NCBI GenBank assembly: GCA_963921795.1
Contig: OY997642.1
Location: 39,708,840-39,772,839, forward strand
Length of the DNA stretch: 64,000 nt
Direction of reading: 5' to 3'
Source of the DNA: Nannobrachium achirus
Taxonomy: Eukaryota; Chordata; Actinopteri; Myctophiformes; Myctophidae
A program made the translations under genes and the position numbers. Below are positions 47,063-64,000 of the stretch, piece after piece. Under the pieces are notes generated by a model. It had not been told where the DNA came from. It was given only the letters and a program-made list of their open reading frames with translations, and did not search any database. The number at the start of each line of letters is the position of its first letter. Position 1 is the first letter of the stretch.

Positions 47063-47770
47063 TTGCGTCCATAGGTCGCAGTTTACTACGTCAGTGGGGG
47101 CTAAATGTCTATGGCTGACCTGTTGTGACATGATCACATTGTTGACTCATTGACCAAGACAGCCTGTTCTGGCAATCCAATCATATATGGAGATCCCTGA
47201 TGTCATCAATATTAAGCCCATATCTGGGAATGCCCATATACTGTATATGGACATATTGTGTCAGTCTAACCAGTGTGGTTGACGCGACATGAGTCACACT
47301 TGCAAATTAATTCCGTCTTTGTCCCTTTTATGCCCATATATGGAGATCCCTGTCCCAATGTCATCCATATTAAGCGCATATCTGGGAATGCCCATATTTG
47401 GCAATGCCCATACTGTAGACACTCCATATATAGCCAAGACAGAATTCATTAGCAAAACTGCTGACTATCATCACCTGGATCTCCATATATGAAGATAATG
47501 CTGTCCTCATCAAACCCTGGATATCCATAGGCTACATGGAGACTACTGGATCATCACCTAGATCTCCATATGGAGCTGGTCAATACCTCTACATCTGAAC
47601 TCACGGACTCCATACATGGATATAGCTGACCTGCTTTGACATCACAGTGATGACTCGACCAGCTCAGCAGAACGGTAGCCTATAACCTACATGCCAAAGC
47701 AGCCATGTGCACGCACCAAAGTGCACGCAGGCGAGGTCGCTTCTCGCCCTTAGGGTGTCTTACTCATTGT
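47063..47770. mobile_element. CCATATATGG-rich element of the GCGACC family
   Basis: Starts ATTGCGTCCATAGGTCGCAG and ends near GGTGTCTTACTCATTG. The interior repeats CCCATATATGGAGATCCCTG and its reverse complement many times. It is bracketed by two direct copies of about 95 bp (46970-47064 and 47789-47883). Non-coding. Confidence 0.6.
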
Positions 47771-47872
47771 AACCGTTGTAAAATAACAGGCCTATATACA
47801 GTATGTTTTGCTCAAGGAAGAAATGCAAGTCAGTGATAGCCATAGCCAGGTGGACAGGTTTAGGAATAATCT

Positions 47873-47965
47873 TTGAATTATTGTGACCGTTGTCAAATAA
47901 ATGTATGGCAAATACATGTGCTATTATTCTTACATGCATATGACAAGGGTCACAGTAATTCAAAG
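47873..47965. repeat. Short inverted repeat (CTTTGAATTATTG..)
   Basis: CTTTGAATTATTGTGACCGT and the opposite end ACAAGGGTCACAGTAATTCA are near-complementary over about 24 bp, with a 45-nt spacer. Confidence 0.6.
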
Positions 47966-48112
47966 ATATCTTTGCCTCAAGTCACATGTGCTGTGCATCA
48001 AGACGGACTTCACAGTTGGTTGCCTTGTTTTCAAGTGATTTTCCCACACCATGACAAGCGCCCATCTTCCCCTGCCATCCTGCAACAACAACTTGCACAC
48101 AGATTGATTTAT

Positions 48113-48230
48113 TGTTATTGATGTACTTTATTATAAGTTCGCAGAGGAAACGCACAGAACAGTACAGTTCACTGATACACGGTCTACTAATAGGATTTAA
48201 ACCCAAGAAGGCACAATGGCTTGTTTACAT
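48113..48230 (-). mobile_element. LINE tail copy (diverged)
   Basis: Resembles the tail of the 28.85-kb LINE: GATTGATTTATTG, then TACTTTATTATAAGTTCGCA and AGTACAGTTCACTG. Confidence 0.6.
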
Positions 48231-48829
48231 CGGGGTCCTTTTGTACTCGATTCATAGAAGGTCGAGAAGCCCCTGACTGGCACTGCAGCTGGACTGGTCT
48301 GGACATGTCTCATGTCTGGGTTTTTGCCAGAGGAAAACTCGGGCGGGGCTGGTCGCGGTGTCGGTCCTAAGGAGGTCCGTGGTTGGTCAATTAATATGCC
48401 CGTCAAGCATTTTATTATGAGAAAGTTCTAACTGATTATCAGTTAAATTGTTATAGTTTGGATATGGCTTTGGGCATAATATGCAGCGTGTATTATTGTA
48501 ATGGATCAGTAGGTAGTAGCCTAGTATAGTATTGCTTTGCACTAAGAGCACTATTAAATTATGCACTTTCATACTTAAGATTATTGAGAGAGGCGTTTCC
48601 GCAAGGCGGGTCTTAGCTCAAGCCTGGTGGGTTTAGGAATCACGCTTTTAGTATAGGTGTAAAAGGAGCCAGGCTTACTCATCTGCGAAGAGATGTAGGA
48701 AAGTAACTACATAAAAAATGATTTAAGTACATAAATAATAAGTAGGCCTAGGGGCTTTGATTTGAAGCGCCAGGGGATTCTTTAATCGGCACTGGAAATG
48801 GGCTGAAGTGGTTAATGCATGTTTTGAAA

Positions 48830-49230
48830 TTATAATACAAATCTACAAAGTAACCAGTAGGCCTACATTTTAAATGGTACAATTTGGAGGTATTTGTGCT
48901 TTACTTGAGTATTTCCAGTTTTCAGTTATTTTACTCCACTAGGCCTACATCTCAGAGGCATGTTGTACTTTTACGTTTTTTTTTTACTACACTCCATTTG
49001 AAAACTTTAGTTTAACTTTAGTTAGTTGCTAGTTACTTTGTCAAAAATATTATTACATTTTAGACATTTGAAAACTTGTGAAATGGGACATTCTGCATAA
49101 TGACTACTTTCTACTTTTGGTACTTTAATTACAGTTTTTTATACTACTTTTGTACTTTTACTCGAGTATATTTTGAATTCCAGACTTTTACTACAAACCT
49201 ACTTTTTAGTTTTTACACCACTGTTGTTTA
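48830..49230. repeat. AGTAAAAGTA/GTACTTTTAC-rich element (reverse copy)
   Basis: Repeated CTTTTACTTGAG, TACTCCACT and GTACTTT words, ending TTTTACACCACTG. It is an inverted relative of 49778-49968. Confidence 0.55.
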
Positions 49231-49479
49231 TTTTTGTAGGAGGCGGTCCTTAATTACTTTTCATCAATAGTTGTGCTACTGCCGCAAAACTACACCACTG
49301 TAATGGAGGACACAGACAGACAGTAGTTGCAGGTAGAAACAGTTGTGTACAGTACAGTACACGCTGGTTAAAAGCAAATAAATAAGAAGGCAGAGATAAC
49401 AGCGTTTCATCAGCATTCCGTGTCCCATGTGTGTGTGTTGTAAACAACATAGGAGGAGTTTTGTGCGTGCGCATGTGTA

Positions 49480-49674
49480 CAAGAAGTAATGGAGGCCAAG
49501 GAGCTCGCGTTCACCACCACCACTGAGTGAATGGTGGTCCAGTGAACGCTAACGTTTCGTCAGTTGGATATAATATCCACGCTGTCTTCGATGTACCATA
49601 CAGTGACTGTCTGCGGATAATATCAAGACATCCACACCGTAACCTTCACCTGCTGAACCAGTTGCATAGAGTTG
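49480..49674 (+). promoter_or_regulatory. Candidate first (non-coding) exon of the KDM4A-like gene
   Basis: A relatively GC-balanced block ends in an excellent donor GTTG|GTAAGTAAG (GT at 49675). The KDM4A start codon at 52290 is only about 20 bp after an acceptor (CTTTAG), so an upstream 5' UTR exon is needed. This is the best one I can see. No ORF of interest is present. Confidence 0.4.
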
Positions 49675-49777
49675 GTAAGTAAGGATGTTCGCACTTTCAG
49701 GCCGTTGGGCTGGCTGGCTACATCATCACCATCAGCACAACGTTAGCTCTGAGCCCTGCTGCTAGCTGAGCTGCTAG

Positions 49778-49968
49778 CAGTGGTGGAAAAAGTACTCACA
49801 TGTCTTTACTTATCGTAAAAGTTAAGTACAGCGTTTGCCTCCGAGATGTAGTGGAATAGAAGTAAAAGTATTGGAAATTGGAAGTACTCCAGTAAAGTAC
49901 AAATACCTCAAAATGGTACTTAAAGTACAGTACTTGAGTAAATGTACTTCAGTTACTTTACACCACTG
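49778..49968. mobile_element. hAT-like MITE, CAGTGGTG/CACCACTG termini
   Basis: Termini CAGTGGTGG and CACCACTG; interior AGAAGTAAAAGTATTGGAAA, GTACTTGAGTAAATGTAC. The flanking 8-mers do not match, so the boundaries or the class are not proven. Related copies lie at 21.58-21.80, 50.58 and 51.2-51.44 kb; the last pair looks like one element split by 50628-51170. Confidence 0.6.
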
Positions 49969-50627
49969 GCTGGTGCAAGAGTCTTCTGGTTGCTTGGCTA
50001 ACCAGGATGCGAACGATGCGATTTACTGGGACTACAAGTCACTTATTTAAATGCCCATCCAGATTTAGTTTTGCTCTTCTAGAAGCTAAAGCGGTGTAGT
50101 GTGTTTATTTAACGATGGTGTTTTTGGAATGTCATTTACCACTAATCTATTTGCACATCAACGCATCTATTTGCGTTGATGTGAGGGACATTAGTAGTTT
50201 CCCCATGTTGTCATTTTAGATGGGCTGTTGTTGGTTAAATACTGTACACGTTCAGGTAATAGTTGGTCCATCGTGCACAGCCATTCATTGCTAGCTAACG
50301 TGAGCTCGTTCGCGAACGTTTTGTGCGAAATAAGACAAGCTGACAACCTCATTCCTAATGGCATAATGTTGCATGTACTTCATATTGCACAACTGAGACA
50401 TGGTGGTGGACACCTATAGTCAACTGAGGCTAGCTATCCTATCGCTCAATGTGAAACGTTAGCTAATGTTAGCATGGTAGCTAAGTATTTGGCTAACGTT
50501 TTCTAGCTAACTCTGGCCGAGTTAAAGAGACACTGCGCCTGGCCAATCAGAAGGCTGTTCCTTTTTGGTGTATGTATGTAACAGTGGTGGAAAAAGTACA
50601 TTTGTTTTCCTTACTCAAGTAAAAGCA

Positions 50628-51170
50628 TCAATAATAATAATAATAAACTTTATTTGTATAACACCTTTCATGACATGAAATGCAGCTCATAGAGCTTTAC
50701 AGAGCAGAAAATGAAGCACAAGTGCTTAACAGAAAGAAGAAATATGCATGATTACAATAAAGCAGAGAAAAATAAAAACATAAAACATTGAAGAACATTT
50801 AAAACATTTAAAACATTTTAAGAACAGTGCGGAAACAGCACACAAGAATTTTAAAATTCAGCTAAAAGCAAGAGTAAAGAAATAGGTCTTGAGCTGTGCT
50901 TTAAAGCCATCCACAGAGGCTTGCTAGACCCTTTCGGGACTGTATTTACTTTTTTTTTATATTTTGAAGATGGTAAATACACTGTCTTCAAAATATTAAA
51001 AAAAGGTAAATACAGTCCAGAAACGGGCTAAGAGGCTGCCTGTCTAGGTGTAGTGGGAGTTTATTCCAGGCTGTCGGTCCGTAGAAACAGAAAGCTGCTT
51101 CACCATATGTTTTATGTCATTATGATATTAGGCACATCTAGCAGGTCTGCACTAGAACATATAGAAATCA
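50628..51170. mobile_element. LINE/SINE fragment with (ATA)n tail inserted in MITE
   Basis: Starts ATAATAATAATAATAAACTT, TTATTTGTATAACACCTTTC, a known kind of vertebrate LINE tail. It contains an inverted AAGATGGTAAATACA/TGTATTTACC pair near 50940-51020. It interrupts AGTAAAAG-type MITE sequence. Confidence 0.5.
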
Positions 51171-51244
51171 AAATGTACCAAAAGTAAAATTACTCATTAT
51201 ACATTTATACATACATTTAAGTTTTCAAATGTATAAAAATCTTT

Positions 51245-51303
51245 TGAAAATAGCAGATCTACAAGCTCACAATGCGTTGCATCGCAAGCTTGTAGATCGG
51301 CTA
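51245..51303. repeat. Palindromic hairpin element
   Basis: AAAATAGCAGATCTACAAGC and GCTTGTAGATCGGCTAAT surround a TCACAATGCGTTGCATCGCA core. It follows the inserted LINE/SINE fragment. Confidence 0.8.
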
Positions 51304-52066
51304 ATACAAATCTACAAAGTAACCAAAAGAGTAAAAGTACATTATTTGCCTCTTGAGATGTTGTGGAGTAGAAGTAAAAGTATTGGAAATACTCAGTAAA
51401 GTACAAATACCTCAAAATTGCACTCAAGTACAGTACTTGAAGAAGTAGTTCACCCCCAAAATGACTTATTTTCTATTGATTAGTCACTCCATGGAGACTT
51501 AAGTTCAATAATATTTTTTTGTATTTGTCGCATTCCTAAGACAAAAAAATATATTATAGTACATTTACCCAGGGCCTTGTATTTCTGGATGGGGACCCAA
51601 ATGCGTTAGGATCAGAATCAAGGGGGGTAAATTTACATGACCCTTGACCCTAAATTTACCCCCATGCATTTGGGTCCCCATCCAGGCCCATGTATTTGGG
51701 TCCCCATCCAGAATCAATGGTGGTACATTTACTATAATAATGTTTTTGTCTTGAATGCAACAAATACAAAAAATAAGTATTATTATTATTATATGTGTGC
51801 ACGGTGCACACATAATTGAAATCGGCAATCGCATGTTGAGTCTCAACATGCCCTTTAGCAAAAATGGTAGACCCTGTTTTAGATCTCCCCATGTGTTTGA
51901 TGTAATGAAAAGGCACTTTTACTTGCAGCCTGTCTCTTTAACTCTATGGTCTGTCTCTGTCTATAAAAGCAATAAAGCATAATCACTTTATTACAATGTA
52001 TTGTTACTCATCAATACTATGTGACTGACTGACCACACTTATTCGAAAATATATATATATTATTTA

Positions 52067-52068
<2 letters not shown>

Positions 52069-52154
<86 letters not shown>
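52069..52154. repeat. (AC)n microsatellite
   Basis: About 43 uninterrupted AC units, 135 bp upstream of the KDM4A-like start codon and inside the presumed first intron. Confidence 0.95.
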
Positions 52155-52156
<2 letters not shown>

Positions 52157-52289
52157 TACACATACATACTTACACAATCAATCAAATACAAAGGTGATTT
52201 GAAGTTCCATTAAATTGAAATAAGAAATAACAGATTTTGGTGGGGCTGGGCTTCTTTGTGATCTTTAGGGTTTGGCACTGGGATTTGCA

Positions 52290-62590
<10,301 letters not shown>

Positions 62591-63555
62591 GTAAGAACCG
62601 TTAATGAAGTGGCTGAATTTGAATTGAACAATAGCTTTTTTACTTTTTGAGTTAAAATGCTGTTCAACCAGAACATTAATCGTGTTTGAAGATATAGTTT
62701 GCTTATCCATTTTTGCATGGTACACATCGTTGAAGTGAGCCACAATAACATGCTCAATTCTCAGGCACTACATCTGTTAAGCAGTAGACCACAGAGGGAA
62801 GTTGACAACTTTTAAACTGTCATAATGTTTTGGAAACATTTCGCCCCACCCCCCTGAGCTCTGTCTATCTTCAAGTCAACACGCTTCTGAAGCTCTCACC
62901 ATTTCCTGAATTCTGCTCCTTTGTATATTCTAGTTTATGTTGGCCTCTATCCAACACTTATAATTTTTTCTGTTGTTGTGGCTTTAGACACAGTCACAGT
63001 TATTTGTCTGCCATTGGTGAGACGTCTGAGCCTAGAACACCACATTAAATGTCATTGTTGATTGGTACACAATGTGAATGAGTTCACTAATTGTTTTGAA
63101 AACAGATGAAAACTCGTCCATGGATTTTAGAATACAGTATAAACATTGTTCATTGTGCTGGATTTCTCTCACGGAAGCTCTTTCTGTTAGCGCCGCTACC
63201 TATTGAGATAACTCATTCTCAATAGGCAGCGGCACTAACAGAAAGAGCTTCTGTGAGAGAAATCTTTCTTAAATAAAGTTGGTAATTGGCACTTTAAGTC
63301 CTACCTGTGTGAAACTATTCATCAGCAGTCCCTACAAACAGCTTTAAAGGGATATATCTCTCTCTCTGCTGTCGGGCCAAAACCGCCTAACTCCAAAATG
63401 TTCATTTTCTGGGAAAGTGGAGGAGGTTTTACCAAAGCACTTTTTACTACTTGTCATTGGTTCAGTATTATTTTAACAAACACACAGACGTAAAGGGTGT
63501 TCAATAGCCCTGATTTATGAAAAACAGAGTAAAAGCACTTTTTACTACTTTCCAT
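62591..63555. other. KDM4A intron with 48-bp-arm hairpin
   Basis: No PHD-coding exon was found. 63161-63208 and 63217-63264 are inverted arms (GATTTCTCTCACGGAAGCTC ... GAGCTTCTGTGAGAGAAATC) with about four mismatches and an 8-nt loop. Confidence 0.6.
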
Positions 63556-63835
63556 TGGTTCATTGTGACCGAAGGTCGCAGTATACCATGAGAAATGTCG
63601 TAGCTTGTTTCCGTGTCTGTCAGTCAGTCAGTCAGTCAGTCAGTCAGCACACATTTTTACAGTCTGTTGGTTGGTTCTCTTGTCTCTGTGACACCCCAGA
63701 ATCTCTTTTATGCCCATAAAGAAGATCCCTGATGTCATCGATATATATCACTGGCCAGATGGTCAAGCCATGGCCCATATCTGTGTGGCTGGTTCAGATA
63801 GGGATCTCCATGTATGGGCATAAAATATTGCGTAT
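63556..63835. mobile_element. Copy of the GCGACC / CCATATATGG family
   Basis: ATTGTGACCGAAGGTCGCAG is followed by a (CAGT)n tract (about 63620-63648), then ATGCCCATAAAGAAGATCCC and GGGATCTCCATGTATGGGCA as an inverted pair. The last 165 bp of the window (63836-64000) hold nothing I recognise. Confidence 0.55.
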
Positions 63836-64000
63836 TCATATTGATACATATTATTGAGCGGTGCAAACCGCTCCTATATTTCACTTTCGGTTTATCTAGT
63901 TAAAACATATTAGCACGGGACGATTCTTTCATTCTTCATCGATTGGCTAGTTGAGTAACTAAACATTAGAATCGACCAATCAGAAACCGTTCTACTCATG

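Overview
The window is vertebrate nuclear DNA and most likely from a teleost fish. Its genes have many short exons with GT-AG introns, and their deduced proteins match vertebrate families along their length. The non-coding DNA is packed with hAT-type transposons, fish-type LINE and SINE remnants, hairpin elements and CA/CT microsatellites. Gene models were built by eye: I joined exons where splice sites, reading phase and family similarity agreed.  Layout: (1) 1-16.1 kb, + strand: ANO8 (anoctamin-8/TMEM16H). The window opens inside one of its exons, and ten more coding exons follow to the stop at 15436. The large first intron holds two identical tRNA-Ser(AGA) genes, one tRNA-Lys(CTT) gene and several transposons. 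(2) 19.8-22.0 kb, - strand: a complete DDA1 (102 aa, five exons), convergent with ANO8. (3) 24.2-25.3 kb, - strand: MRPL34, a mitochondrial ribosomal protein. (4) 24.5-33 kb: repeats, including a 5'-truncated LINE with a long open reverse-transcriptase frame at 28.85-30.84 kb. (5) 42.0-44.1 kb, + strand: a complete coding region of ABHD8 (474 aa). A 5.7 kb inverted-repeat (foldback) element at 34.67-40.38 kb lies upstream of it. (6) 52.3-62.6 kb, + strand: the first 907 codons of a KDM4A-like histone lysine demethylase (JmjN, JmjC, acidic linker, start of the PHD region). The gene runs off the right edge.  The order ANO8-DDA1-MRPL34-ABHD8 is the gene neighbourhood I know from human 19p13.11. 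The genes are housekeeping or regulatory and do not form one pathway: lipid-scramblase-family membrane protein, DDB1-CUL4 ubiquitin ligase subunit, mitoribosome subunit, alpha/beta hydrolase, chromatin demethylase. I saw no operon-like logic, CRISPR array or prokaryotic feature.  The unusual part is the repeat architecture. Seven hAT-type insertions have exact 8-bp target duplications, and two further elements have 9-10 bp duplications. About a dozen copies of a roughly 55-75 bp palindromic hairpin are scattered through introns and spacers. The large foldback has one arm interrupted by a hAT while the other arm preserves the empty target site.
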